Positions 37,401 to 54,886 are shown, numbered from the stretch's first letter. The stretch: DNA of 64,000 nt from CAIVVT01 sp963823095 (GCA_963823095.1 CAWGKI010000001.1:930001-994000); one strand, 5' to 3'. Notes: generated by a model from the letters alone, not told the origin. A program made the numbers and translations.

Positions 37401-38580
37401 GCACTATTGCAGCGCTCGGAACTGCGGTGACGCCCGCCACGCTGACCAACGAAGAATTGCAGCGCTACAGCCGCCATCTGATCCTGCCTGAGGTCGGTCC
37501 CCGAAGGCCAGCTCAAGCTGAAGAATGCCAAGGTCCTGCTGGTGGGTACCGGAGGGCTCGGCGCGCCGATGGCCCTATACCTTTCGGCAGCGGGCGTCGG
37601 CACGCTTAGGCTTGGTCGATTTTGACGTCGTAGATCGCTCGAACTTACAGCGGCAAGTCATTCACGGTACTGGAGATATCGGTCGCAAGAAGATCGACTC
37701 GGCGGCTGCTTCGATCGCCGAGATCAACCCGAACGTGAGGGTTGTGAAGCATGAAGTGGCGCTCTCCAGCGAGAACGCTCTCGGCATCCTGAAAGACTAC
37801 GACATCGTCGCCGACGGGACGGACAACTTCCCCACCCGGTATCTCGTGAACGATGCTTGCGTTCTGCTGGGGAAGCCCAACGTGTACGGCAGCATCTTCC
37901 GCTTCGAGGGGCAGGCTTCGGTCTTCGCCACGGAGGATGCGCCCTGCTATCGTTGCCTCTATCCCGAGCCGCCACCTCCCGGTCTGGTGCCAAGCTGTGC
38001 CGAAGGCGGCGTGCTGGGGATCCTGCCCGGCGTTGTCGGCTTGATTCAGGCGACCGAAGTGGTAAAGCTGATCCTCGGCCAGGGCGAAACGCTGAAAGGC
38101 CGGCTGCTGCTATATGACGCTCTTGCCATGCGCTTCCGCGAGCTGAAATTGAGGAAGAACCCGGACTGCCCGGTCTGCGGCACCCATCCGACTGTCACCA
38201 AACTGATCGATTATCATCAGTTTTGTGGAGTACCCAAACAAACGGAGGTTTCCCAGGTGGCATCCGGCGATATCAGCCCAGTTGAAGTGAAGGCGCGGCT
38301 CGACCGCGGAGACGATTTCCAGTTAATCGACGTGCGCGAGGTCTTCGAGCACCAGATCGGTAACATTCCGCAGGCGAAATTGATCCCGCTCGGGGATCTG
38401 CCGAAACGCTTGAACGAGATTGACCCGTCCCGCGAGGTCGTAGTGCACTGCAAGATGGGCGGGCGCAGCGCTAAGGCCGCCGACTTGCTTCGTGCAAACG
38501 GATACACCAAAGTCCTCAACATGACAGGCGGCATCCTGGCCTGGAGCGACAAGGTGGATCCGGCAGTCCCCAAGTATTAG
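37397..38580 (+). CDS. moeZ: MoeB/MoeZ-like adenylyltransferase with C-terminal rhodanese domain, frameshifted
   Basis: 393 residues after removing two inserted bases (C-run at 37499-37502, A at 37608). The start NEELQRYSRHLILPEVGPEG is classic for MoeB. ATP site GTGGLGAPMALYLSAAGVG; zinc pairs CYRC and CPVC; the acyl-adenylate region VADGTDNFPTRYLVNDAC. The C-terminal rhodanese domain (FQLIDVREVFEHQIGNIPQA) has active Cys in VVHCKMGGRSAK. It adenylates and sulfurates the C-terminal glycine of ThiS/MoaD/CysO-type carriers. Translationally coupled to the carrier gene by a GTGA overlap. Confidence 0.9.
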
Positions 38581-38583
38581 TGA

Positions 38584-38626
38584 GTAGGGCGGACGCCCTC
38601 GTCCGCGCCGGACCCCCGGGTCCGGC
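38584..38626 (+). repeat. GTAG-type REP-like unit
   Basis: Starts GTAGGGCGGACGCCCTCG and contains two tandem hairpins, GCGGACG..CGTCCGC and GCCGGAC..GTCCGGC. It matches the right half of 34182-34312 in reverse orientation with one mismatch. It sits three bases after the moeZ stop codon and could form the transcript end. The GTAG plus imperfect palindrome layout matches classical REP elements. Confidence 0.85.
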
Positions 38627-38684
38627 CGCTGAGACTAATCACGAGTTGAAGAGCCGACCGAGGGGCCGCCCTGCATTGCCGACG

Positions 38685-40415
38685 CTATAGCAGCGGCGCC
38701 TTATCTCCCGGCAACAGCGCCTGCCTCATCAGCTTCAGCGGCAGCGGGCCTTGCCGCAGGAACTCATCGTGGAATCCGCGTAACGTAAAGTCCGCTCCCT
38801 TGGCCTGCTTATAATCGGCGCGCAGCTTGTAGATCATGAGCTTGCCGAGCGTGTAATACAAATAAGTCGGGTTGTATGCGCCCCGGCGGGACTCCTCAAA
38901 TGCGTTCGCGGGTTCCTGAAAGCCCTTTTCGACGAATAGCTTCTGCCCCTGCTCGACCGTCCAACCCTGGGTGTGGAGCATGATGCCGTTCACATAGCGG
39001 CAATCGCGCAACAGGGCTTCTGAAAGCTGGGCCAGGCGAATCTTAGGATCGCCATCGCCATAACCCTCTTCGAGCAACATCTGCTCGCCGTAGTGGGCCC
39101 AGCCCTCCACGTTGGAGCCCGGCCCGCTGAGTTTGCGCACCTTGGACGGGAACATCTTGGCCCATAGGAATTGCGTATAGTGGCCGGGGAAGGCCTCGTG
39201 GATGGTGATCATCTGCATCACGTACTTGTTGTAGAGACGCAGGTGCTCTTCTTTGTGTTTGGCGTCCCACTCCTTCTCAGGCGGCGTGATGTAGTAGAAC
39301 GCTTCGGTCGCCTTCGTCTCGTAGGCGCCGGGCGTGTCCATGGAGGCGAAGCTGCCCACGCGGGCGTACGGAGGAGTCTCCTGGATCAGTGGGCGTACCT
39401 CGGAGGGAATGGTCACGATCTTGCGTTCCAAAAGGAAAGATCGGATGCCCTCGACTGTCCGGCGCGCGGCGGGAAGCAAGTCAGCTTCTGTCGGATGTTC
39501 GCTTTCAATCGACTTCATCACGTCGGCCGGTGAGAGCTTGGGATTGATCTTCTTGGCAGTCTCGACGAAGTCCCTGTAGTCCTTGTCCAGGTTGGCCTGC
39601 CCGATCGCGAGCAGCTTATCCAGCGGTAGATCGACCATCTCTTCGTACAACATCTTCTTGGCGAAGTTCTCCGCCCCGATGGCGTAAGCGCCTTTGGAAC
39701 GCGGCAGCAGATCGTTCTTCAACCAATCGGAGCCGTCCTGCATCGCCTGGACTGCTGCGTCGTCAGCTCTTTGGAAATCGGCGAGCGTCTGCGCATCGCC
39801 GCCGGCGGCATCCTTGGCCCACTTGGCGACATCCCCTTTCAAGAAGCCGACGGAACCTGCCGCGACGCGAATCGCCAGATCGGTGAACTCTTTGGGCGGA
39901 TTCGCCACGTTCGCCTTCATGGCGGCGACCAGAGCGGGCGCGCCTTGCAGCCGGGCGGTCACGGCCTGCAGCCGCTCCCTCGCAGGGGCGAACTCGCGCT
40001 TCATAATGAGGTCCACGGCGCCGCCCGGAGAGACCACATAGTCGATGGGATTATGCTTCCAGGTCTGTAGAGTCTTCAGATCGAGCAGTTCGCCCTGCAT
40101 GGAGTTGTTCAGGATCTGCAGATCGGTGACATCCTGCGGGCTTAGCGTCTCCGGCTTGAAGGCGGCAGCCTTTGTCTGCAGACTCTCCAGAGTGGCGATC
40201 CGCTTCGCGTATGCGGCGGCCGAGCGATCTTCAATCTGCTTGTCGTATTGGTGGAAGCCGGAAGCCGTGCCCGACGAGGGGCTCCAGGAGAAGGCGGCGT
40301 CGTAGTATTCATCCACGAACGCGGAGAAGCTGGGCGGGTTGGTTTGCTTCATACATCCGGTGAGACCCAAGGCAAACAGGAGGCTCCATGTGAGGCTCCG
40401 CGAAGAGATACGCAT
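38685..40415 (-). CDS. DUF885 lipoprotein, predicted zinc metallopeptidase
   Basis: 576 residues from ATG 40415. The lipobox LFALGLTGC predicts acylation at Cys21. The DUF885 core has HEAFPGHYTQFLW at about residue 405 (HExxxxH-type metal site) followed by GSNVEGWAHYGEQMLLEEG, the downstream Glu region. Proteins of this group act as periplasmic or outer-membrane peptidases of unknown substrate. In-frame codons upstream to 40538 derive from a palindromic repeat and should not be annotated as protein. Confidence 0.88.
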   Translation of the reverse strand: MRISSRSLTWSLLFALGLTGCMKQTNPPSFSAFVDEYYDAAFSWSPSSGTASGFHQYDKQIEDRSAAAYAKRIATLESLQTKAAAFKPETLSPQDVTDLQILNNSMQGELLDLKTLQTWKHNPIDYVVSPGGAVDLIMKREFAPARERLQAVTARLQGAPALVAAMKANVANPPKEFTDLAIRVAAGSVGFLKGDVAKWAKDAAGGDAQTLADFQRADDAAVQAMQDGSDWLKNDLLPRSKGAYAIGAENFAKKMLYEEMVDLPLDKLLAIGQANLDKDYRDFVETAKKINPKLSPADVMKSIESEHPTEADLLPAARRTVEGIRSFLLERKIVTIPSEVRPLIQETPPYARVGSFASMDTPGAYETKATEAFYYITPPEKEWDAKHKEEHLRLYNKYVMQMITIHEAFPGHYTQFLWAKMFPSKVRKLSGPGSNVEGWAHYGEQMLLEEGYGDGDPKIRLAQLSEALLRDCRYVNGIMLHTQGWTVEQGQKLFVEKGFQEPANAFEESRRGAYNPTYLYYTLGKLMIYKLRADYKQAKGADFTLRGFHDEFLRQGPLPLKLMRQALLPGDKAPLL

Positions 40416-40436
40416 AGTAATGAGGGTAGCAGGGCC

Positions 40437-40540
40437 GCGTGGTGGGGCAGGCTTTTCAGCCTGCGCTGGGCATTCAGCCCCGCAAGTCCGGAGGGACCGG
40501 TTGAAACCGGTCCGCAGGCTGAAGGCCTGCCCCACCACGC
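40437..40540. repeat. Large palindrome upstream of the DUF885 gene
   Basis: Perfect 16-bp outer arms GCGTGGTGGGGCAGGC (40437-40452) and its complement (40525-40540) enclose inner hairpins GCAGGC..GCCTGC and ACCGGTTGAAACCGGT. It belongs to the same general class as the units at 22422. It lies in the gap between the GH30 stop at 40547 and the DUF885 start, so the GH30 mRNA ends with it. Confidence 0.88.
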
Positions 40541-40546
40541 CCTGAA

Positions 40547-42058
40547 TTACCGGAACCGGGCCACCAGCGTTACCACGCTGCGCGCCGGCAACTCGTAGTC
40601 TTTCACCGTCCGCATCGCCGCCGCCGGGCGCAACTCATCGCCCTCGCGATCCGATGTGATGTAGGGCGTGACTTCGCGCAGCTTCCACCCTGGTTTGCCA
40701 GTTTCGAAATCGAGCGTAAGCCGTTGTGGAGCGGAGGAGGAATTCACATACACGGCGACAATCGTCTTCGCGGCTTCGTCTTTGTACGCCGAGCCCAACA
40801 GCCCGCGCAGGTTGTGTCCTTGCCCAGCGAGTTCGACGCGCTTCATGCCCGGGCGGACGAAGCGGCTGTAGTTCCCCAGAGCCCACAGCAACCGAGCCGG
40901 ATAAATCGACTCGGCATCGCCCGGCTTCTTCCAGTCCGTATAGATCAGACCGTCTTTGTAATCCTCCGGAGAGAACGCAGTCCACCATTGCCAGGCTGAC
41001 GCGTTCGCAATGGTCAGGTCGGCATGAATCAGCCGCGCTACGTCGATCGCGGTCTGCATGGTGAGATCCCGGCCGCCGCCACCCTTGCCCTCCGCGCCCT
41101 CCATCACGCAGTACTCGGTTTGCCACAGCTTCCAGCCGGGGTACTTCTTCATCTGCTCGGCCAGCCTTTGCCGGCGCTGCACGAGTTGCGTATCGAGCCG
41201 GTCGGACTGATAAGCGTGGTAACCGATCCTTCCGGACATGAGCACGCGAAACGATTCGTCGCCGGCCAGATCGTCCAGGTAGTCGCCATAGCGCGCGCTA
41301 TACAACTGGCGCATGCGCTCGTTCTCATGCCACATTTCCTGTAGCGTGCCACTCTCCACCAGGGCAATCTCGGTGGTGAGTCCGCGCTGCTTCAACTCGG
41401 CGGCGAGGGCGCGCGTGACGCGCTTGATGTCCTCGTTCGAATACCGGCATCCCTCCTGGGAATGGCCGAACCACTCCCACTGAGGCTCGTTCACCGGGCT
41501 TACGTAATCGAAGCGAATCCGCTCCTCGCTATCCCGAAAATGCTGCAGGATGTCGGCGAGATAGCGCGCGAACTGTCCTTCGTAACCGTCTTTCAGATTC
41601 GTGGTCGGACCGCCGGACGATCCAAAGGTCAGTCCGTTGCGAGTCATGCGCCCGGGCGGGCTGTTGACGAAAGCGAGAAACTGCGGCACGCCGCGGGCCT
41701 TCGCGGCTTGAAGGAACCAGCGTTCGCCGGCCTGCCGAGACCAGTCATACTGCCCTTCTGCGGTCTCGAAGGTCTCGGCCGTTCGCCAAGGATGCGTGAT
41801 TTGCGAATTGATCCCGCCGCCGACGTTGAAGCGCCAGCAGGAGAGGCCCGCGCCTTTTTCGCGCGAGAACAAGAGGTCGGCCACACGTTCGCGGTTCTTG
41901 AGCGACCATCCGCCAAGCTTCTGCATGCTCCAGCAGTCGGACGCGCCGAAGTTCTCGATGACCTGGTATTCGACGCCGGCCTTGATGATGTCGGAATGAT
42001 GCTCGACCGGGGTCGCCGGCTGCGCCGCGGCGAGGATGAGAATGAGTGCGGGAAGCAT
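40547..42058 (-). CDS. Secreted GH30-like beta-glycanase
   Basis: 503 residues from ATG 42058, with a short signal peptide (MLPALILILAAAQPATP). Barrel strings: YQVIENFGASDCWSMQ, SCWRFNVGGGINS, FLAFVNSPPGRMTRNG, RFDYVSPVNEPQWEW (acid/base Glu) and WQTEYCVMEGAEG (nucleophile Glu). C-terminal beta domain from NYSRFVRPGMKRVEL to the end. It resembles GH30 endo-beta-1,6-galactanase/O-glycosyl hydrolase members more than the glucosylceramidase-like gene at 28196. It is intact, unlike that gene. Confidence 0.87.
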   Translation of the reverse strand: MLPALILILAAAQPATPVEHHSDIIKAGVEYQVIENFGASDCWSMQKLGGWSLKNRERVADLLFSREKGAGLSCWRFNVGGGINSQITHPWRTAETFETAEGQYDWSRQAGERWFLQAAKARGVPQFLAFVNSPPGRMTRNGLTFGSSGGPTTNLKDGYEGQFARYLADILQHFRDSEERIRFDYVSPVNEPQWEWFGHSQEGCRYSNEDIKRVTRALAAELKQRGLTTEIALVESGTLQEMWHENERMRQLYSARYGDYLDDLAGDESFRVLMSGRIGYHAYQSDRLDTQLVQRRQRLAEQMKKYPGWKLWQTEYCVMEGAEGKGGGGRDLTMQTAIDVARLIHADLTIANASAWQWWTAFSPEDYKDGLIYTDWKKPGDAESIYPARLLWALGNYSRFVRPGMKRVELAGQGHNLRGLLGSAYKDEAAKTIVAVYVNSSSAPQRLTLDFETGKPGWKLREVTPYITSDREGDELRPAAAMRTVKDYELPARSVVTLVARFR

Positions 42059-42160
42059 GGCACCATTATGCCGTCTCCGGCTCTGGCCCGGATACGTCTG
42101 CACGCCCATCGGATCGTCAAATGGGCTTTCATCCTTAAGCTTTGGAACATGCCCGGCACA

Positions 42161-42193
42161 CAGAAAGAGGCCGGGACTTGCGCCCCGGCCTCT
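42161..42193 (-). terminator. Rho-independent terminator after rpoC
   Basis: Stem AGAGGCCGGG (42166-42175) pairs with CCCGGCCTCT (42184-42193) across an 8-base loop. Read on the minus strand, the stem is followed by TTTCTG. It starts 27 bases after the rpoC stop codon, the expected end of the rpoBC transcript. Confidence 0.75.
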
Positions 42194-42219
42194 GTTCCAT
42201 CGAACGTTAGTCTGCGATT

Positions 42220-46449
<4,230 letters not shown>

Positions 46450-46475
46450 GTTTGCCTCCTGTTCGTTCCGGATCC

Positions 46476-50819
<4,344 letters not shown>

Positions 50820-51330
50820 TCTCAGCTCCTTCAGAAGGCGTCACCCACGCGTCCGTAACGCACAGGCGGGATCCTCCCGCTTTGCGGTTCCAACTTACCG
50901 GACAATCGAATCCGGCACGGCGGAACCATTGCCGCGTCTACAGCTACTAGTTTCTTTGGGGGAGCCCGGCGCAGGAACGTCTGACACCAAGGGCTGAGTC
51001 CGGCAGGCTACGAGGGGCGAAATTGGAAAGTATACCTTCTGGACGGGTATAGGCACACCCGCCGCATAGCGCATACTGAAGTTGATTTCCGGCAATATCT
51101 TCAGTCGCACAGAGGCAACAATCCCCAGGTCAGCTTCCGGCTCGATTGATTTGAGTGTAGCAAAAAGGAAACAGAACCGTCAAAACATCACACCGCAGGG
51201 CGAAGCGTAGCGGCTCCGGGACGACGCCCCGGACACTACACCCTGCCCTGCTCGATTTCTTGCCTTGCCGCGCCTCTTGCTGGGAGTCCGCGCGGGCCGG
51301 CCTTGCGCCGAACAATCGGCGCAAGCGAGA
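50820..51330 (-). promoter_or_regulatory. rplL-rpoB intergenic region with promoter and hairpins
   Basis: 511 bases without a gene. On the minus strand a sigma-70-like promoter is visible: TTGACG (51178-51183), 18-base spacer, TACACT (51154-51159). Transcription would give a leader of about 325 bases before rpoB. Upstream, five bases after the rplL stop, a perfect 10-bp hairpin CTTGCGCCGA/TCGGCGCAAG (51302-51325) may act as an attenuator or processing site, as known between rplL and rpoB in other bacteria. A CCGGGGCG/CGTCCCGG-like hairpin lies between the two. Confidence 0.6.
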
Positions 51331-51711
51331 CTACTTGATCTCGACGGTGGCGCCGGCGGCGACGAATTTGGTCTTGATCGTCTCCGCTTCTTCCTTGTTA
51401 ATGCCTTCTTTGATCGGCTTCGGTGCGGCTTCGACCAAATCCTTGGCTTCTTTCAGGCCCAGGCTCGTCACTTCGCGCACAGCCTTGATGACATTGATCT
51501 TGTTGGCGCCGGCGGCGGTCAGAACCACGGTGAATTCCGTCTGTTCTTCAACCGGAGCCGCGGCGGCGGCTGCACCGGCCGGAGCCGCTACTGCTACCGC
51601 GGCGGCGGCGGCGCTAACGCCCAATTTCTCCTCGAGCAGCTTCACAAGCTGAGAGGCCTCCAGGAGAGTCAAGCCCTGGATTTGATCAGCAATCGCATTG
51701 ATGTCAGCCAT
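51331..51711 (-). CDS. rplL: 50S ribosomal protein L7/L12
   Basis: 126 residues. N-terminal dimerisation helices (MADINAIADQIQGLTLLEAS), an Ala/Pro-rich hinge (AAAAVAVAAPAGAAAAAAPVE) split over two lines of repeats, and the C-terminal factor-binding domain FTVVLTAAGANKINVIKAVR, GLGLKEAKDLVE-like (here LGLKEAKDLVEAAPKPIKEG). Forms dimers on L10 and recruits translation GTPases. Located 76 bases downstream of rplJ. Confidence 0.96.
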   Translation of the reverse strand: MADINAIADQIQGLTLLEASQLVKLLEEKLGVSAAAAAVAVAAPAGAAAAAAPVEEQTEFTVVLTAAGANKINVIKAVREVTSLGLKEAKDLVEAAPKPIKEGINKEEAETIKTKFVAAGATVEIK

Positions 51712-51787
51712 CTTTGTCCGTACTCCCTATCTAAAAATCGTGCTCAACGCACTCCCCGGTCGAGGCCCGGTCAAGGCTTGACTCCAC

Positions 51788-52316
51788 CTAGGAGGAGAAC
51801 TTGTTTTCTTTCACGCCCTGGTCGACGACCACGGCAACATTACGGCCTACGCCACCAAGGGCGGTAACCAAGCGCTGTGCCGGAGCATTGATCAGGTACA
51901 GCAGTTTGGCGTAAATCTGTTCCTTCGGCGGCATGTTGGCCAGATCCTGGATGTCGGCCAGGTTGATCACTCGGCCTTCCACCATGCCAGCTTTAAATAC
52001 ATACGTCGAGTTGAGCTTTGGCGTAAGCCGTCAGCGCCTTGCACAGCGCTACCGGGTCGCCGCTGGTGTAGGCCACCGCCGACATGCCCTTCAGCCCTTG
52101 CAGCGCGCTTTCCGACGTCGTTCCGGCCGATGCCTTCTCGGCCAGGGTATTCTTTACAACGTGATACAACCCACCGGCTTGCCGCACCGTCTTACGCAAC
52201 TCGTAGTCCTGCGCGACGGTCAGCTTGTCGAAACCGGTCACGAAGACGTTCGCCGATTCCGTCAAGGCTTTACGAAGCGCGTCGAGATCTTCTTGCTTCC
52301 GCTTTCTTTCTTTCAT
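51788..52316 (-). CDS. rplJ: 50S ribosomal protein L10, frameshifted
   Basis: The first frame (MKERKRKQEDLDALRKALTE to AYAKAQLDV) stops at 51993. The second frame picks up at FKAGMVEGRVINLADIQDLA and runs to 51788. The join is near 52003, at a GTATGTAT direct repeat, so a 4-bp duplication or a single-base insertion would explain it. The repaired protein is about 175 residues, the normal size. L10 anchors L7/L12 on 23S rRNA and loss severely impairs growth, so a real knockout is very unlikely and the shift is best read as a sequence error. Confidence 0.9.
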
Positions 52317-52362
52317 CGTCCTTATCCTGACTGCGGGTCCTTATGCGAAAAGCGGGCCGCTA

Positions 52363-53073
52363 CTACACCACCACCCGAAGATTGAAGGAAGTGACGTCCA
52401 GGTGGACGGCAGGTCCCATCGTCGAGCAGAGCGTGACGCTCTTCACGTACTTGCCTTTGGCTGCCGCCGGCTTCGCTTTCACCACCGCTTGGATCAGCGT
52501 GCTGGCATTCTGCAACAGCTTGGGAGTCGTGAAACCTACCTTGCCGACCGGAGCGTGAATCACACCCGTTTTGTCGACACGGAACTCAACCTTACCGGCT
52601 TTCACTTCCTGCACTGCCTTGGCCACATCAACCGTCACCGTACCCGTCTTCGGGTTTGGCATCAGTCCGCGAGGTCCCAGGATCTTGCCGAGCCTGGCCA
52701 GCGAGCGCATCATGTCCGGCGTCGCGACGACGGCTTCGTAATCCAGCCAGTTTTCCTGCTGGATCTTCGCTACCATTTCCTCGCCACCGGCAAAGTCCGC
52801 GCCCGCCTCTAAGGCTTCGCGGATCTTATCGCCGGATGCGATGACCAGAACGCGCTTCGTCTTGCCAAGTCCATTGGGCAGAACAACGGTGCCGCGCACC
52901 ATCTGATCCGCATGTTTCGGGTCAACGCCGAGGCGCATGTGCACCTCAACCGTCTCATCGAATTTAGTGAACTTGATTTTTTGGACGAGCGGGACTGCTT
53001 CTTCGAGCGTGTAAGGCTTCGCCTCTACTTGAGACGCCGCCGCTGCGTACTTTTTGCCTGGTTTGCTTGCCAT
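52363..53073 (-). CDS. rplA: 50S ribosomal protein L1
   Basis: 236 residues from ATG 53073 (MASKPGKKYAAAASQVEAKP). Core motifs KFDETVEVHMRLGVDPKHAD, RGTVVLPNGLGKTKRVLVIA and GPRGLMPNPKTGTVT are intact; the end is a little longer than usual (LDVTSFNLRVVV). Binds 23S rRNA at the L1 stalk and can repress its own mRNA. It lies 186 bases downstream of rplK and 46 bases upstream of rplJ. Confidence 0.95.
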   Translation of the reverse strand: MASKPGKKYAAAASQVEAKPYTLEEAVPLVQKIKFTKFDETVEVHMRLGVDPKHADQMVRGTVVLPNGLGKTKRVLVIASGDKIREALEAGADFAGGEEMVAKIQQENWLDYEAVVATPDMMRSLARLGKILGPRGLMPNPKTGTVTVDVAKAVQEVKAGKVEFRVDKTGVIHAPVGKVGFTTPKLLQNASTLIQAVVKAKPAAAKGKYVKSVTLCSTMGPAVHLDVTSFNLRVVV

Positions 53074-53259
53074 ATTAACTGGTCCTAGCGGCTCCGGCGC
53101 GTCACGGGAATCCATTTCACGGCTCCCCGCTAGCCCGATAGCCTCCCAATCCGTGGTTGTAAAAGACCGGAATTCCTAGATTAGCACTTCTGACGAGCCG
53201 GAGCAAAACAGGCCCCGCTTGAATCGCAAAAGCCCTGCCTTCTCCGCCGGCTGACTACT

Positions 53260-53691
53260 CTACTTAATGACCTCAACGCCCATACTGCGGCACGCGCCGC
53301 GAACTTGAGCCTTTGCCGACTCAATGTCGAACGAGTTCAGGTCCGGCATCTTGATCTTGGCGATTTCTTCAATCTGCTCCTGCGAGATCTTGCCTACCTT
53401 GGTCTTGTTCGGTTCGGCGCTGCCCTTGGCCAGGCTCAGCGATTTCTTGACTAGAATCGCCACTGGCGGCGTTTTGGTGATGAACGTAAAGGACCGGTCG
53501 TTGTAGATCGTGATCACCACGGGGATGATCAGACCTTCCTGGTCCTTGCCGGAGGTCTTGGCGTTGAACGCCTTGCAGAACTCCATGATGTTGACGCCCT
53601 GTGGACCGAGCGCCGTACCCACTGGAGGCGCTGGCGTTGCCTTGCCCGCGGGAATCTGCAGTTTCACAACTGCGTTTACCTTCTTTGCCAT
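53260..53691 (-). CDS. rplK: 50S ribosomal protein L11
   Basis: 143 residues. N-terminal domain VVKLQIPAGKATPAPPVGTA, LGPQGVNIMEFCKAFNAKT, and the C-terminal rRNA-binding domain ending AQVRGACRSMGVEVIK. Part of the GTPase-associated centre of the ribosome. It follows nusG by 49 bases in the usual order. Confidence 0.97.
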   Translation of the reverse strand: MAKKVNAVVKLQIPAGKATPAPPVGTALGPQGVNIMEFCKAFNAKTSGKDQEGLIIPVVITIYNDRSFTFITKTPPVAILVKKSLSLAKGSAEPNKTKVGKISQEQIEEIAKIKMPDLNSFDIESAKAQVRGACRSMGVEVIK

Positions 53692-53740
53692 TCTTCTCTG
53701 CCTTCCGCTTTCAAATCCTGTTAGACCCGCGCGAGCGCCT

Positions 53741-54400
53741 CTAGACGGTCTTCTCCACCTGGAGGAAATCCAATTCCACCGGCGTTGAACGCCCGAAAAT
53801 CGTCACCATCACCCGCAACGTATTGCGATCGGAGTTTATCTCGTCGACCTTGCCCGAGAAGTTCGTGAACGGCCCGTCGACGATGCGCACGGTCTCGTTC
53901 TTCTCGAAAGTCAGCTTCGGTCTCGGACGCTCCGCCGAACTGGCCTGACGATAGAGAATCGAATTCACTTCGTCGGCGCTCAGAGGCACCGGCGTATTGC
54001 CGCCTCCGACAAATCCGGTCACCCGCGGCGTATTCTTCACCTGATGCCACAGCTCGTCGTCCATGGCGATCTGCACCATCACGTAACCGGGATACAGCAG
54101 CCGCTTGCTGGTGACCTTCTTGCCGTTCCTCAGTTCGACGACTTCCTCGGTCGGGATCAACACCTGACCGATCTTGTCCATGAAACCGTAAGCCGAAGCC
54201 CTGGCCTTGAGCGACTCCGCCACTTTGTTTTCAAACCCGGAATAGGTATGAATGATGTACCAGTTCATGGCCGGGCCTTCCGGCGCGGCCAATTCGGCGG
54301 ATTCAGACGGAGCTTCGGCCTCCACAGCGGACTCTAGGGGAGCCGCGGCAGCCAAGTCGCCTTCGAGTTGATCGTCGTTGCTGAGATCTCTATCGGACAT
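53741..54400 (-). CDS. nusG: Transcription antitermination/elongation factor NusG
   Basis: 219 residues. An acidic, alanine-rich N-terminal extension of about 45 residues precedes the NGN domain (MNWYIIHTYSGFENKVAESL, LYPGYVMVQIAMDDELWH, VTGFVGGGNTPVPLSADEV). The C-terminal KOW domain reads FEKNETVRIVDGPFTNFSGK. NusG binds RNA polymerase and links it to Rho or the ribosome. The extension is longer than in E. coli; an internal Met at 54267 could be the conserved start, but the upstream codons look genuine. Confidence 0.95.
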   Translation of the reverse strand: MSDRDLSNDDQLEGDLAAAAPLESAVEAEAPSESAELAAPEGPAMNWYIIHTYSGFENKVAESLKARASAYGFMDKIGQVLIPTEEVVELRNGKKVTSKRLLYPGYVMVQIAMDDELWHQVKNTPRVTGFVGGGNTPVPLSADEVNSILYRQASSAERPRPKLTFEKNETVRIVDGPFTNFSGKVDEINSDRNTLRVMVTIFGRSTPVELDFLQVEKTV

Positions 54401-54454
54401 CGCGTGCCTGAGTCCTTACCACACATCACCCCGGCACACAGCCGGGGCCAAGCG

Positions 54455-54706
54455 TTACTTCCCTGCGAGCTTCTGGAAAATCGCGTTGACGGAATTGCCT
54501 AGCACCGCATCCACCAGAGCAAAATACGCGGCAAACAGGAAAACGCTGATGACCACCACGGCGGTCGTGGCCTGCACCTGCGCCCGCGAGGGCCAGGTCA
54601 CGCGGCGCATTTCAGCCTTTAGCTCGTCAACGTATTCTCGAACACCCTTGAGCCAGTTGACTAACTGCCCCCCAGGTCGATCCGCGGTTGTGGTCTGTGT
54701 TGCCAT
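54455..54706 (-). CDS. secE: Preprotein translocase subunit SecE
   Basis: 83 residues from ATG 54706. Conserved amphipathic helix YVDELKAEMRRVTWPSRAQV followed by the single membrane helix TTAVVVISVFLFAAYFALVD. The minimal one-helix SecE stabilises SecY in the inner membrane. Encoded 54 bases before nusG and 26 bases after the tRNA-Trp gene. Confidence 0.95.
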   Translation of the reverse strand: MATQTTTADRPGGQLVNWLKGVREYVDELKAEMRRVTWPSRAQVQATTAVVVISVFLFAAYFALVDAVLGNSVNAIFQKLAGK

Positions 54707-54731
54707 CGTGCTTGCACCTAATCGAATCAAT

Positions 54732-54805
54732 TGGCAGGGGGTGAGGGATTCGAACCCCCACTAGCGGTTTTGGAGACCGCAGGTCTACCCTTAACCTAAC
54801 CCCCT
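54732..54805 (-). tRNA. trpT: tRNA-Trp (CCA anticodon)
   Basis: Acceptor AGGGGGT pairs with ACCCCCT, discriminator G and encoded CCA. Anticodon arm GCGGT-CTCCAAA-ACCGC gives anticodon CCA. T-arm GGGGG-TTCGAAT-CCCTC. Located between tuf and secE, the position of tRNA-Trp in many bacteria. Confidence 0.95.
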
Positions 54806-54850
54806 GTTGGGAGACTCCAACTCTAGTTTAGCCTTACCGTAACCGAACAT

Positions 54851-54886
54851 GGAGCCCGTAGACGGCTTTTCGGCCGCGCGGGCTCC
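54851..54886. terminator. Hairpin between tuf and tRNA-Trp
   Basis: GGAGCCCG (54851-54858) pairs with CGGGCTCC (54879-54886), with inner pairing CGGC..GCCG. On the minus strand no clear T-run follows, so it may be a processing or weak termination signal between the tuf mRNA and the tRNA-Trp-secE transcript. Confidence 0.45.

Noticed and set aside
52317..52362. L10 leader RNA upstream of rplJ
   Set aside because: Only 46 bases separate rplA and rplJ, too short for the known leader; I see no such fold.
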